DNA of 64,000 bases. Origin: Neorhizobium galegae bv. officinalis (GTDB taxonomy: Bacteria > Pseudomonadota > Alphaproteobacteria > Rhizobiales > Rhizobiaceae). This document shows positions 53,601 to 62,530 of the stretch, one piece after another. Below the pieces are notes generated by a model that saw nothing but the letters and a program-made list of their open reading frames with translations, was not told the DNA's origin and searched no databases. The DNA lies in NCBI GenBank assembly GCA_000985875.1, contig CCRI01000004.1, forward strand, positions 397,110-461,109. The letters run 5' to 3'. Every line of letters begins with the position of its first letter. Position 1 is the stretch's first letter. The position numbers and the translations under genes are program-made.

Positions 53601-54821
53601 TCAACGCAAAGCTTCGAGAAGCGACTTCGACGGCTCGCCGTTCTGCTGCATGCCGAGGCGTTTCTGGATCGCCGAGATCGCAGCCTTCGAGCCGGAACCG
53701 AAATTGCCGTCGACTTCGCCCTCGTAATAACCGAGCTGCTTCATGCGGTTCTGCAGCTCGAACTTCTGCTTGATGTCGAGCGTGCCTTCGGGGCGCGGCC
53801 AGCTCTGCTGGACGCCGCCGAAACCGGCAATCTCGTCGGCGAGCAGGCCGACCGCCAGCGCGTAGCTATCGGCGGCGTTGTATTTCTTGATGGTGAAGAA
53901 ATTGCCGAGCATCAGGAAGGCCGGGCCGGTCTCGCCGGCCATCAGCTTCAGCGTCGCCCGGTCGGTGCCGCGCGGGAAATTCTTGCCGTTGGCGCGCGCG
54001 AAACCGAGCTTCGCCCATTCGCCGAGCGTCTTGGTCTGGCCTTCGTGCCGGGCGCCATTGGCCGGAAGCACCGTTTCATAACCCCAGGTTTTGCCGCTCT
54101 GCCAGCCGTTCTTGGCAAGCAGGTTGGCGGATGTGGCGAGCGCATCCGGGATCGAATGCCAGATATCACGCTTGCCGTTGCCGTCCGCGTCGATCGCATA
54201 GAGCAGGTAGCTGGTCGGGATGAACTGGGTATGGCCCATGGCGCCGGCCCAGGAGCCGGTGAGCTGTTTGGGCGTGATATCGCCCGATTGGAGGATCTTC
54301 AGTGCGGCGATGAGCTGGTTGCGGGCAAACTTACCGCGCTTGGGGTCGCCCCAGGCAAGGGTCGCCAGAGCCTGCGGCACATGGTGCAGGCGGTCGGGAT
54401 TCTCCAGTGCTGCACCATAATTGGACTCCATCGACCAGATGGCGAGCAGGATGTTCTTGTCGACACCGAAATGGCGTTCCAGGGAGGCGAGCGTCGAGCC
54501 GTGCTTGGAGGCCATCTCGCGGCCGATCTTGACGGTATAGGGGTTTACGCGGCTGTCGAGATAGTCCCAGATCCTGGACTTGAATTCCGGCTGAAAATTC
54601 GCCTTTTCAAGCACGTCCCGGTCGGGTTCACTGACGCCGGCGAAGGCTCGGTCATAGGTGGAACGGGTGATACCGCTTTTGGCGGCGGTATCGTAGAATT
54701 TTGCGATCCACGTCTTGAAACCGGCGTCGGCCTGGGCATCTATCGGCATGGCCGCGGCGGCGAGCCCGGCGATCACGGAGAAAGCAAACCCACGAAAGAG
54801 GTTAGTGCAAAGCGTCTTCAT
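53601..54821 (-). CDS. Lytic murein transglycosylase (MltB family)
   Basis: A 406-residue periplasmic enzyme that cleaves peptidoglycan glycan strands to 1,6-anhydro products. Signal peptide LFRGFAFSVIAGLAAAAMPIDAQA. The SLT_2 domain has LLAIWSMESNYGAAL (catalytic Glu), AWGDPKRGKFARNQLIAALKIL and SWAGAMGHTQFIPTSYLLYAID. A C-terminal peptidoglycan-binding domain begins near residue 345 (LQNRMKQLGYYEGEVDGNFG). I chose MKTLCTNLF at 54821; the longer frame from 54872 would add 17 residues before the signal peptide. No lipobox, so it is soluble rather than lipid anchored. Confidence 0.9.
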   Translation of the reverse strand: MKTLCTNLFRGFAFSVIAGLAAAAMPIDAQADAGFKTWIAKFYDTAAKSGITRSTYDRAFAGVSEPDRDVLEKANFQPEFKSRIWDYLDSRVNPYTVKIGREMASKHGSTLASLERHFGVDKNILLAIWSMESNYGAALENPDRLHHVPQALATLAWGDPKRGKFARNQLIAALKILQSGDITPKQLTGSWAGAMGHTQFIPTSYLLYAIDADGNGKRDIWHSIPDALATSANLLAKNGWQSGKTWGYETVLPANGARHEGQTKTLGEWAKLGFARANGKNFPRGTDRATLKLMAGETGPAFLMLGNFFTIKKYNAADSYALAVGLLADEIAGFGGVQQSWPRPEGTLDIKQKFELQNRMKQLGYYEGEVDGNFGSGSKAAISAIQKRLGMQQNGEPSKSLLEALR

Positions 54822-55021
54822 CGGCAGTCGGGTCCATTCTTCTTTTACCAAGCCTGACGGCAAGAGTGGCATGCGGCTTAACGATGTAATAACAGAATTC
54901 GGTCAACAAATTCTTTACCATAGAAACCCGACCCGCGGCAGTCTTTGCGAAACGGTAGCAATTCGTCATTAGATGCCGAGATTTGAATATTCGCACAATG
55001 ACGTGCTTTCAGGAGGCATGA

Positions 55022-55909
55022 GTGGCACAACAACAAAAGATCCGTAAGGCAGTGTTTCCGGTAGCAGGTCTGGGCACGCGCTTCCTGCCCGCGACCAAGG
55101 CGGTGCCGAAGGAAATGCTGACCGTGGTCGACAAGCCGGTCATCCAGTATGTCGTGGATGAGGCGGCCGAAGCCGGGATCGAACATTTCGTCTTCGTGAC
55201 CGGACGCGGCAAGGGCGTCATCGAAGACTATTTCGACATCCAGTACGAGCTGGAGCAGATGCTGCGCGAGCGCAACAAGAATGCCGAGCTGACGCTGCTC
55301 GCCGGCCTTCTGCCGGTTGCCGGCACCGCCAGCTTCACGCGCCAGCAGGTGCCGCTCGGCCTCGGCCACGCGGTCTGGTGCGCCCGTGACATCGTCGGCA
55401 ACGAACCTTTCGCGGTCCTGCTTCCCGACATGATCATGGCCGGTGGCAAGGGCTGCCTCAAGGGCATGGTCGATCTTTACGCCGAAAGCGGCGGCAACGT
55501 CATCGCGGTTCAGGAATGCGATCCGGAACAGGCGCATAAATACGGCATCGTCGGCATCGGCGCGCCGGTCGGCGAGGGTTTCAAGATCACCCAGATGATC
55601 GAGAAGCCGGCCAAGGGCACGGCACCGTCCAATCTCTACATCAACGGCCGCTACATCCTGCAGCCGGAAATCTTCAAGATTCTGGAAACCCAGGAACGCG
55701 GCGCCGGCAACGAGATCCAGCTCACCGACGGCATGCTGGCGCTCCTGAAATCCCAGGAATTCGCGGCCTATCCGTTCAAGGGCGATACGTTCGACTGCGG
55801 CGCCAAGGACGGCTTCATCCTGGCCAACCTCGCTTTCGCGCTGCAGCGTCCCGATATCCGTCCGGCAATCGAGGGACCGATGAAGGCACTGCTCGCCTCG
55901 CTGAAGTAA
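55022..55909 (+). CDS. galU: UTP-glucose-1-phosphate uridylyltransferase (GTG start)
   Basis: A 295-residue enzyme forming UDP-glucose, precursor of exopolysaccharide, LPS and cyclic glucans. The nucleotide loop is [29 protein letters not shown], then [19 protein letters not shown] and ENDGMLALL-like [10 protein letters not shown]. The GTG at 55022 has AGGAGG five bases before it (55011-55016). The ATG at 55018 is in another frame. A strong terminator follows. In Sinorhizobium the enzyme is ExoN. It shares glucose-1-phosphate with the glg operon of this window. Confidence 0.95.
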   Translation: MAQQQKIRKAVFPVAGLGTRFLPATKAVPKEMLTVVDKPVIQYVVDEAAEAGIEHFVFVTGRGKGVIEDYFDIQYELEQMLRERNKNAELTLLAGLLPVAGTASFTRQQVPLGLGHAVWCARDIVGNEPFAVLLPDMIMAGGKGCLKGMVDLYAESGGNVIAVQECDPEQAHKYGIVGIGAPVGEGFKITQMIEKPAKGTAPSNLYINGRYILQPEIFKILETQERGAGNEIQLTDGMLALLKSQEFAAYPFKGDTFDCGAKDGFILANLAFALQRPDIRPAIEGPMKALLASLK

Positions 55910-55961
55910 TCCCTCAACGCATTCGGCCGGCGCCAGTCTTCACGGCGCGATCGACATAAAG

Positions 55962-55997
55962 AAGCCGCTCGAAACTCCACGTCTCGGGCGGCTTTTT
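55962..55997 (+). terminator. Rho-independent terminator of galU
   Basis: Stem AAGCCGCTCGA pairs with TCTCGGGCGGCTT (one wobble), followed by TTTTT, 52 bases after the galU stop. Confidence 0.85.
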
Positions 55998-56032
55998 AGT
56001 CTGCGTCGAGAGTTCACAGAAGGAAGATTGAC

Positions 56033-56500
56033 ATGGCGGATATTCCGGTTCGCTGTTTCGCAGTTTCGGTGGTGATCCTGCGGATTGTCGACGACAAGGC
56101 AGAGGTCCTGCTGTTGCGGCGCAATCACACGCTGGTCGGGGAGTGGTGCCAGATAGCGGGCGGGATCGAAGACGGGGAAAAGGCCTGGGAGGCGGCGTTG
56201 CGTGAGGTGAGGGAGGAGACGGGACTGGCGCCCGATCGCTTTTACTCCGCCGATATCTGCGAGCAGTTCTATGAGCCGGATCGCGATTCGATCAGTTTGT
56301 TACCGGTCTTCGTGGGTTTTGTGGGGGTGGACGCCACCGTCGTTATCAATCACGAACACAGCGATTTCCGTTGGGTCTCGTTCGACGAAGCGGTTGGCAT
56401 GGTACCATTTGCAGGCCAGCGCCATGTGCTAAGGCATGTAAGGGCGGAATTCGCGGAGCGCGAACCGGTTCGCTATCTACTGATCAAGCAGGCGGATTGA
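56033..56500 (+). CDS. Nudix hydrolase
   Basis: A 155-residue nucleotide-diphosphate hydrolase. The Nudix box is GGIEDGEKAWEAALREVREETGL (residues about 43-65), an exact GX5EX7REUXEEXGU match. ATG 56033 with GAAGGAAGA upstream. The family acts on NDP-X compounds such as oxidised nucleotides or dihydroneopterin triphosphate; the substrate here cannot be told. Confidence 0.92.
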   Translation: MADIPVRCFAVSVVILRIVDDKAEVLLLRRNHTLVGEWCQIAGGIEDGEKAWEAALREVREETGLAPDRFYSADICEQFYEPDRDSISLLPVFVGFVGVDATVVINHEHSDFRWVSFDEAVGMVPFAGQRHVLRHVRAEFAEREPVRYLLIKQAD

Positions 56501-56516
56501 GCAACGTTCCCGCCGC

Positions 56517-58052
56517 TCACCGCTTTAGCGTCAATCCGACCCCGGCGCGGACGATCTTGTCGTCGGCACCGCCGCCGTCCGCCTGCTCGTATTCCACGTC
56601 GCCGGTCAGATCGAGATAGCGGTTGATCGCCCAGGTGAAGCCGGCGCCGCCGATCCAGACCGTCTCGTCGCTCGGGCCGCCGCTCGGGAAATCGCGGAGT
56701 GTCGAGCTGCCGGTCAGGCGAGCAATGAGGTTGTCGCGCATTTCATGCGTCAGCGCCGCCGTCGCCTGGTATTCCACCCAGCCGCTCTGGCCGGGCGTGG
56801 TCGAGTCCTGCACCGTGGTGCGCAGACCGAGATCGACATTGGTGCCGCGCTGCGGCGACCAGGTGGCGCTGCCGTTGAAGGTGACCGCACCGACCGACTT
56901 CAGGCGGTCATCCTCGTAGTCGACGACCTCGTAACCGGTGCCGATCTCGCCGCGCAGCTTCTCGCCCAGATCGAATTCGACGCCGGTGCGCGCCGCATAG
57001 CTCTGCGATGAGCGGGCATAACCGGAATTGTCGCGCCTGAGGTCGTAGAAGGTGTGGCCGGTCGCCACTTCCACATAGGGGACGAGCGCCGGGGAGAGTT
57101 CGTAGCCGAGCCGCAGGCGACCGTCGATGCCGGTCCGGTTGCGGTCCTTCGTGCTGACGATCGTGCCGTCGGAGAGTTTCGCATCCGTGTAGGCCGCGCG
57201 GGACAGATCGAGTGCGGCGGTGCCGCGGACCTTGCCGAAGTCGCGCTGGACGGAGGCACCTCCGGTGAATTCATGGACACCCGGCTGGGTCGATGCTCCG
57301 CCGAGCGCATTGGGATCGTAGTCGTCCTCGCGGGAGAACCGGTAGCCGCCGGTGATGTGGGCGACCGTATCGTTGGAGAGATCGAGCCGCAGGTCCGCAT
57401 TGACGTTCGCTTCCGGCTGCTCGCCTTGGCTGCTGCTGCCGAGATTGCGCTCCAGCGTGCCTTCGCCCGTGACCGTCAACGAATGGCGCGACCAGTCGGA
57501 GTTCAACGTTCCGCGGATCGTGGTCGACAGGTAATCGCGGCGGATCTTGGTGCCGTTCGAACGGCGGGTCTCGGTGTCGATGCTCTGGTTGATCGAGGGG
57601 CGGAGCAGGAAACTGCCCATCCGGATGCCGGTCGGATCGCCCGGCTCGCGCGGCTGTTCCTGGGTTTCGACAGGTTCCGCGCCGCGGTCGAGCGGCTCTT
57701 CGCGCGGCTGGTTCAGGTCGTCCTCGTAGGGAGGCTCCTGATTGGCCGCCTGGTTGCGGGCCGGCGTGGTGCCGGTCGCGACATTCGGATCGTCCTGGTT
57801 CTGGTCGGCGGCGGCATTGGCGGCATTGGTTGTCGTCTGCGCCGAGGTGCTGCCTCTCAATGCCGTGTTGGAGGCCGTGTTCGAAGTCGGCGACGTGGCG
57901 TTCGCGACCGAGGGAAGAGAGCCGTTCTGCGGCGGAAACACATTGCGGGTCTGGGCCATTGCCGGGGGAACAAGCGCCGAACAGGCCAGCAGCAGGCCGA
58001 GTGCCGTCCGGCGCCTCCGACGCGTCCCGCCTGTCATTGTGGTGATCTTCAT
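56517..58052 (-). CDS. Outer-membrane beta-barrel protein (BBP2-like)
   Basis: A 511-residue outer-membrane protein with a signal peptide (TALGLLLACSALVPPAMAQ). Residues 35-155 are a low-complexity Asn/Gln/Pro/Glu-rich linker (TNAANAAADQNQDDPNVATG). The rest shows alternating hydrophobic strands, each ending with aromatic residues, and closes with the aromatic-poor VRAGVGLTLKR. It is typical of rhizobial proteins annotated only as outer-membrane beta-barrel. Start could be 58052 or 58037. Function unknown; divergent from kdsD. Confidence 0.85.
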   Translation of the reverse strand: MKITTMTGGTRRRRRTALGLLLACSALVPPAMAQTRNVFPPQNGSLPSVANATSPTSNTASNTALRGSTSAQTTTNAANAAADQNQDDPNVATGTTPARNQAANQEPPYEDDLNQPREEPLDRGAEPVETQEQPREPGDPTGIRMGSFLLRPSINQSIDTETRRSNGTKIRRDYLSTTIRGTLNSDWSRHSLTVTGEGTLERNLGSSSQGEQPEANVNADLRLDLSNDTVAHITGGYRFSREDDYDPNALGGASTQPGVHEFTGGASVQRDFGKVRGTAALDLSRAAYTDAKLSDGTIVSTKDRNRTGIDGRLRLGYELSPALVPYVEVATGHTFYDLRRDNSGYARSSQSYAARTGVEFDLGEKLRGEIGTGYEVVDYEDDRLKSVGAVTFNGSATWSPQRGTNVDLGLRTTVQDSTTPGQSGWVEYQATAALTHEMRDNLIARLTGSSTLRDFPSGGPSDETVWIGGAGFTWAINRYLDLTGDVEYEQADGGGADDKIVRAGVGLTLKR

Positions 58053-58198
58053 GAGGCCTGTCCGGGCAATCGCAAATGCTTACCCAAACGTAAAGCCATG
58101 TGGTTAACGTTTGGTTGCGACGCCATGGGCGGTGGCCAACTTAGTTGCTTCGCACCAAGCCGATAGACTTGATGGGTGAAAAGAGTTAAGGCTTGCCC

Positions 58199-59194
58199 AT
58201 GATCAAGAGAGCTTTGCAACTGGTCGAGAACGACCTTGTCGATTCCGCCTTGAGGACGATTGCCTTCGGCAAACAAGGGCTTAATGCGCTGGAGCTGGCG
58301 CTTCAGAACGGCCTTGGCGATGCCTTCCGCAAGGCAGCGGAACTGATCGGCGATATAGACGGCAGGGTCGTCGTGACCGGCGTCGGCAAGAGCGGACATA
58401 TCGGCCGCAAGATCGCCGCCAGCCTCGCATCGACCGGCACGCCTTCCTTCTTCGTGCATCCCGTCGAAGCCAATCACGGTGATCTCGGCATGATCGGCTC
58501 GGGCGACGTGGTGCTGGCTCTGTCCTGGGGCGGCGAGACCGCCGAGTTGCGGGGCATCGTTTCTTTCACGCGCCGCTTCTCCATTCCGCTGATCGCCATG
58601 ACATCGGGCGAGGTTTCGACGCTCGCCCGCGAGGCCGATGTCGTGCTGCTGCTGCCCAAGGAACAGGAAGCCTGCCCGCACGGCCTGGCGCCCACCACGT
58701 CGACGCTGATGCAGCTCGCGATGGGCGACGCGCTTGCCGTGGCGCTGCTTGAAGCCCGCGGTTTCTCGGCAACCGATTTCCGCGTCTACCATCCGGGCGG
58801 CAAGCTCGGGGCGATGCTGAGCCATGTCGGCGACCTGATGCATACGGGTGATCGCATGCCTCTGGTCAAAAAGGGCGTCCTCATGCTGGAGGCGATCGAG
58901 GAACTGTCGCGCAAGCGCTTCGGCTGCGTCGGCATAGTCGATGAGGATGGCAGCCTCTGCGGCTTCATCAGCGATGGCGATATTTCCCGGCACCTTCATC
59001 TCGACCTGCGCGAAACGCGGGTCGATGACGTGATGACACGCAATCCGAAGACCGTCAGCAAGGAAACCCTTGCCACGAAGGCCATGGCGCTGCTCAACAA
59101 GCACAGCATCGGCGCGCTGCTCGTCGTCGATGAGGAACGCAAGCCGGTCGGTATCGTCCACTTCCACGATCTGCTGCGCGTCGGCGTCGCCTGA
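58199..59194 (+). CDS. kdsD: Arabinose-5-phosphate isomerase (KpsF/GutQ family)
   Basis: A 331-residue aldose-ketose isomerase converting ribulose-5-phosphate to arabinose-5-phosphate, first step of Kdo synthesis for lipopolysaccharide. The SIS domain (residues 35-190) has VVVTGVGKSGHIGRKIAASLASTGT and VLALSWGGETAEL. Two CBS domains follow (GDLMHTGDRMPLV, DDVMTRNPKTVSK). Length matches KdsD. ATG 58199 follows TAAGG seven bases upstream; a TTG two codons earlier is less likely. Confidence 0.93.
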   Translation: MIKRALQLVENDLVDSALRTIAFGKQGLNALELALQNGLGDAFRKAAELIGDIDGRVVVTGVGKSGHIGRKIAASLASTGTPSFFVHPVEANHGDLGMIGSGDVVLALSWGGETAELRGIVSFTRRFSIPLIAMTSGEVSTLAREADVVLLLPKEQEACPHGLAPTTSTLMQLAMGDALAVALLEARGFSATDFRVYHPGGKLGAMLSHVGDLMHTGDRMPLVKKGVLMLEAIEELSRKRFGCVGIVDEDGSLCGFISDGDISRHLHLDLRETRVDDVMTRNPKTVSKETLATKAMALLNKHSIGALLVVDEERKPVGIVHFHDLLRVGVA

Positions 59195-59241
59195 TATTTC
59201 GTCAGGCTCCAAGCCGCGTTAAGCTTTTCCGACCCGAAGTA

Positions 59242-59700
59242 CTAAGCCGCTTCGACCGTCAGGTCCCGTCCGCTTGCCGCCACGACCTTCACCTGCGTGC
59301 CGGCCGGCAGGTCCGGTCCCATCACCGACCACCATGTATCGTCGAGCCGGATGCGGCCGCGCCCCTCGGCGATCGGTTCGTGGAGAGTTGCGGTGCGGCC
59401 GACCAGGCTTTCTCCGCGCCTGTTGAGATTGGGCTCGTCCGTCTCCTGGTTGCGGCTGGAATAGAAACGGCGGCCGGCCAGCGCGAAGGCGCCGGAAAGC
59501 ACCGCGAAGAGCAGGAGCTGGACGTGCCATGTCCAGAAGGCCGCGTCCCAGAGCGCCAGAGACAGCACGCCGATGACGATCGCGGCGGCGCCGATCCAGA
59601 TCAGGAAGACGCCGGGTGCCGCAAGCTCGGCGGTGAGAAGGACGACGCCCAATATCCACCAGCTCCAGGGACCGAGATTGACCACAGCATCATGCAGCAT
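59242..59700 (-). CDS. NfeD-family membrane protein
   Basis: A 152-residue protein with three to four membrane helices (WSWWILGVVLLTAELAAPGVF, AAAIVIGVLSLALW, HVQLLLFAVLSGAFALAG) and a C-terminal soluble OB-like domain (SLVGRTATLHEPIAEGRGRI). It is the short, protease-less NfeD type. It follows the SPFH gene by three bases; the NfeD-SPFH pair is conserved widely and thought to form membrane microdomain complexes. Confidence 0.92.
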   Translation of the reverse strand: MLHDAVVNLGPWSWWILGVVLLTAELAAPGVFLIWIGAAAIVIGVLSLALWDAAFWTWHVQLLLFAVLSGAFALAGRRFYSSRNQETDEPNLNRRGESLVGRTATLHEPIAEGRGRIRLDDTWWSVMGPDLPAGTQVKVVAASGRDLTVEAA

Positions 59701-59703
59701 GGC

Positions 59704-60732
59704 TCAAGTCTCTGAGGAATTCGGGTTGAACGGATTGAGGACCGGCGTGGTGCGCGGACCGGGCTGGGGACGCGGGCCGGCCGGCGGGCGCGGCGGTGCT
59801 GCAGGACCCGAGCTGTCGCCAAAAACCTCCTTGGCGATGGCGCCGATGCCGCCGAGCGAACCGATGATCGACGAGGCCTCCAGAGGCATCAGCACGATCT
59901 TCGAGTTCGGCGCCTTGCCGATCGCGACCAGAGCCTCTGTGTATTTCTGCGCCACGAAATAGTTGATCGCCTGCACGTCGCCGGCGGCAATGGCCTGAGA
60001 AACGGACTGGGTCGCCTTGGCCTCGGCTTCCGCCAGACGCTCGCGGGCTTCCGCTTCCCGGAAGGCGGCCTCGCGCTTGCCCTCGGCTTCGAGGACCGCC
60101 GCCTGCTTGGCACCTTCGGCGCGCAGGATCTGGGCGCTGCGGGAACCTTCGGCCTCGAGGATCTGGGCGCGTTTCTCGCGCTCGGCCTTCATCTGCCGTC
60201 CCATCGATTCGACCAGGTCGGCCGGCGGCTGGATGTCCTTGATTTCGACGCGGGTGACCTTGATACCCCAGGGGCCGACAGCCTCGTCGACGACGCGCAG
60301 CAGGCGCTCGTTGATGACTTCGCGATTGGAGAGCAGCTCGTCGAGATCCATCGAGCCCATGACCGAGCGGATGTTGGTCATGGTGAGGTTCTGGATGGCG
60401 TTCTGCAGGTTGGAAATCTGGTAGGCCGCCTGGGCGGGGTTGAGCACCTGATAGAAGGCGACTGCATCGGCGGAGACACTGGCATTGTCCTTGGTGATGA
60501 CTTCCTGGGTCGGGATGTCGAGCACCTGCTCCATGACGTTCATGCGCACACCGATGCGCTCGATGAAGGGCGTCAGGATGTTGAGGCCGGGCTCCAGGGT
60601 GCGCGTATAGCGGCCGAAGCGCTCCACGGTATAGCGATAACCCTGCGGCACGGTCTTGATCCCGGCGAACAGGACCAGGATGACCAGTACCACCAAACCG
60701 ATCACGACGTAATCGAAGCCGCCCAGGTTCAT
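59704..60732 (-). CDS. SPFH/stomatin-like membrane protein (QmcA type)
   Basis: A 342-residue protein with an N-terminal membrane helix ([17 protein letters not shown]) and a long SPFH domain ([22 protein letters not shown], then [19 protein letters not shown]). A coiled-coil Ala/Glu-rich helix from about 185 to 245 ([20 protein letters not shown]) and a Pro-rich tail follow. I chose ATG 60732: GGAGG lies five bases upstream, and it is part of the sequence ATGGAGGAATTCATG whose first ATG (60744) provides the SD. It probably scaffolds a microdomain with NfeD. Confidence 0.92.
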   Translation of the reverse strand: MNLGGFDYVVIGLVVLVILVLFAGIKTVPQGYRYTVERFGRYTRTLEPGLNILTPFIERIGVRMNVMEQVLDIPTQEVITKDNASVSADAVAFYQVLNPAQAAYQISNLQNAIQNLTMTNIRSVMGSMDLDELLSNREVINERLLRVVDEAVGPWGIKVTRVEIKDIQPPADLVESMGRQMKAEREKRAQILEAEGSRSAQILRAEGAKQAAVLEAEGKREAAFREAEARERLAEAEAKATQSVSQAIAAGDVQAINYFVAQKYTEALVAIGKAPNSKIVLMPLEASSIIGSLGGIGAIAKEVFGDSSGPAAPPRPPAGPRPQPGPRTTPVLNPFNPNSSET

Positions 60733-60883
60733 GAATTCCTCCATTGCAGGCGGTAAGTCCGCCAGATCACACGTGATGAGTTAGCACGTTCTTTACAGGG
60801 AAGAAATGACAGCGCGACGGCTGTCGATGTCGCCCGGGTTATTCACAAGGACGCGTTGCCGGTCTAGGAAGCGGGTTCGAATT

Positions 60884-60915
60884 ACCGGTCGCAGCCTACC
60901 CGGTCAAAACAAGGA
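60884..60915 (+). promoter_or_regulatory. preQ1-I riboswitch of queC
   Basis: Stem ACCGG/CCGGT (60884-60888 with 60900-60904) encloses loop TCGCAGCCTAC, followed by CAAAACAAGGA. This matches the class I preQ1 aptamer (e.g. the Thermoanaerobacter form with GGGTCGCAG and AACAAAACAAGG). AAGGA (60911-60915) is also the queC SD, nine bases from its ATG, so ligand binding would hide it and block translation. Confidence 0.8.
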
Positions 60916-60924
60916 TGAAAGCCC

Positions 60925-61635
60925 ATGAAAACCATCGTCGTCTGCTCCGGCGGACTGGACTCCGTTTCCCTCGCTCACAGGATTGCCGCCGCTCAGGAAC
61001 TGCTGGGCCTGATCTCCTTCGACTATGGCCAGCGGCACCGCAAGGAACTCGATTTCGCCGCCGCCTGCGCCGTGCGGCTCGGTGTCTTCCACGAGATCAT
61101 CGACATGCGCGGGATCGGCAGCCGGTTGACCGGCTCGGCCTTGACTGATGATCTCGATGTGCCGGACGGGCATTATGCCGAGGAAACGATGCGGGTGACC
61201 GTGGTGCCGAACCGCAATGCGATCATGCTGTCGATCGCCTTCGGGGTGGCGGCGGCGCGAAACGCCGATGCGGTGGCGATCGCCGTACATGGCGGCGACC
61301 ATTTCATCTATCCCGACTGCCGGCCGGGTTTCATCGACGCCTTCCAGGCGATGCAGGATCATGCACTGGACGGCTACGCGTCGGTCCGGCTGATTGCGCC
61401 TTATGTGAATGGCTCGAAGGCCGATATCGTCGTGGACGGGGCACGGCACGGGACGCCGTTCGCCGAAACATGGTCCTGCTACAAGGGCGGTGCCCGCCAT
61501 TGCGGCCGCTGCGGCACCTGCGTCGAGCGGCGCGAGGCTTTCCATCTCGCAGGGATCGAAGATCCGACCGAGTACGAGGATCCGGATTTCTGGAAGGCGG
61601 CGACGGAAGGATTCAGGGCCGAGGAGACGCGTTGA
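60925..61635 (+). CDS. queC: 7-cyano-7-deazaguanine synthase
   Basis: A 236-residue PP-loop ligase making preQ0 for queuosine. SGGLDS (residues 8-13) is the pyrophosphate loop; the zinc cysteines are CYKGGARHCGRCGTC near 190-204. NRNAIMLSIAFGVAAA is conserved. ATG 60925 is preceded by AAGGA, sequestered in the riboswitch; the ATG at 60915 is in another frame and is not the start. The other queuosine genes are not in this window. Confidence 0.95.
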   Translation: MKTIVVCSGGLDSVSLAHRIAAAQELLGLISFDYGQRHRKELDFAAACAVRLGVFHEIIDMRGIGSRLTGSALTDDLDVPDGHYAEETMRVTVVPNRNAIMLSIAFGVAAARNADAVAIAVHGGDHFIYPDCRPGFIDAFQAMQDHALDGYASVRLIAPYVNGSKADIVVDGARHGTPFAETWSCYKGGARHCGRCGTCVERREAFHLAGIEDPTEYEDPDFWKAATEGFRAEETR

Positions 61636-61722
61636 TAGAGTGGCGGTCTCATCTAGAACAGTCATTGGATCATCACGGCCAACCGGTCTAGGCTTCGCAT
61701 TCTTCCCGTACGAGGTGTCTCG

Positions 61723-62478
61723 ATGAAGCTTCAATTGATCCGCAATGCGACGCTCAAGCTTTCCTATGCGGGCCGCAGCATCCTGATCGATCCTTACTTC
61801 GCACCTCGTCACAGCCTGCCGTCCTATACCGGGAAATCCGCCAATCCGTTGACGGACCTGCCGCTTTCGGTGGAGGAGGTCTTGCAGGGTGTCGAACTGG
61901 TGATCGTCTCCCATCTCCATACGGACCATTTCGATTCGGTGGCCAAACAAGGTGTCCCGAAACATCTGCCTCTGATCTGTCAGCCGGGCGATGAGGCGGC
62001 AATCGCGGCAGAAGGTTTTACCGATGTGGAGCCGCTCGAGGGGGAGATCGTCTGGCAGGGCATCACGATCACGCGCTGCGAGGGCAGCCACGGGCTTGGT
62101 CCGGTCCGGGAAAAGATGGGCTCGGTGATGGGGCTGACGCTTGCCGCGCCCGGTGAGCCGCTGGTTTATTGGGCGGGCGATACGGTTCTTTATCCGCCGG
62201 TACTGGAGACGGTGGAGCGCGTCGTGCCCGATGTCATCGTCAGCCATTCCTGCGGCGCCCTCTGGGATGGCGACCTCATCGTCATGGATGCGGCGGAAAC
62301 GATCGAACTCTGCCGGTCCGCGCCTGAGGCCACGGTTGTCGCAACGCATATGGAGGCGCTCGATCATGCCACCGTTTCGCGTGCACATCTGCGCGAGGCG
62401 GCTCACGCGGCCGGAATCGGCCCATCGCGTCTGCTGATTCCGGCAGACGGCGATGTGATCGACCTGACTGCCCGCTGA
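61723..62478 (+). CDS. MBL-fold metal-dependent hydrolase (UlaG-like)
   Basis: A 251-residue metallo-beta-lactamase-fold protein. Metal motif VSHLHTDHFD (H-x-H-x-D-H), then a later His at GSHGLGPV, YWAGDTVLY (Asp bridge) and ATHMEALDH. This order resembles the UlaG/YtpP-like branch, which acts on varied phospho or lactone substrates. Substrate not determinable. It starts 87 bases after queC. Confidence 0.9.
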   Translation: MKLQLIRNATLKLSYAGRSILIDPYFAPRHSLPSYTGKSANPLTDLPLSVEEVLQGVELVIVSHLHTDHFDSVAKQGVPKHLPLICQPGDEAAIAAEGFTDVEPLEGEIVWQGITITRCEGSHGLGPVREKMGSVMGLTLAAPGEPLVYWAGDTVLYPPVLETVERVVPDVIVSHSCGALWDGDLIVMDAAETIELCRSAPEATVVATHMEALDHATVSRAHLREAAHAAGIGPSRLLIPADGDVIDLTAR

Positions 62479-62530
62479 AAGCGCTGAACCCGGAGAGGCC
62501 ATAAATCAGGGGCGGCTGGAATGAGCCGGC

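Noticed and set aside
60915..61148. Start codon ATG at 60915 with AAGG before it
   Set aside because: It opens a different, short frame without homology; the queC frame begins at 60925 with a perfect family N-terminus.
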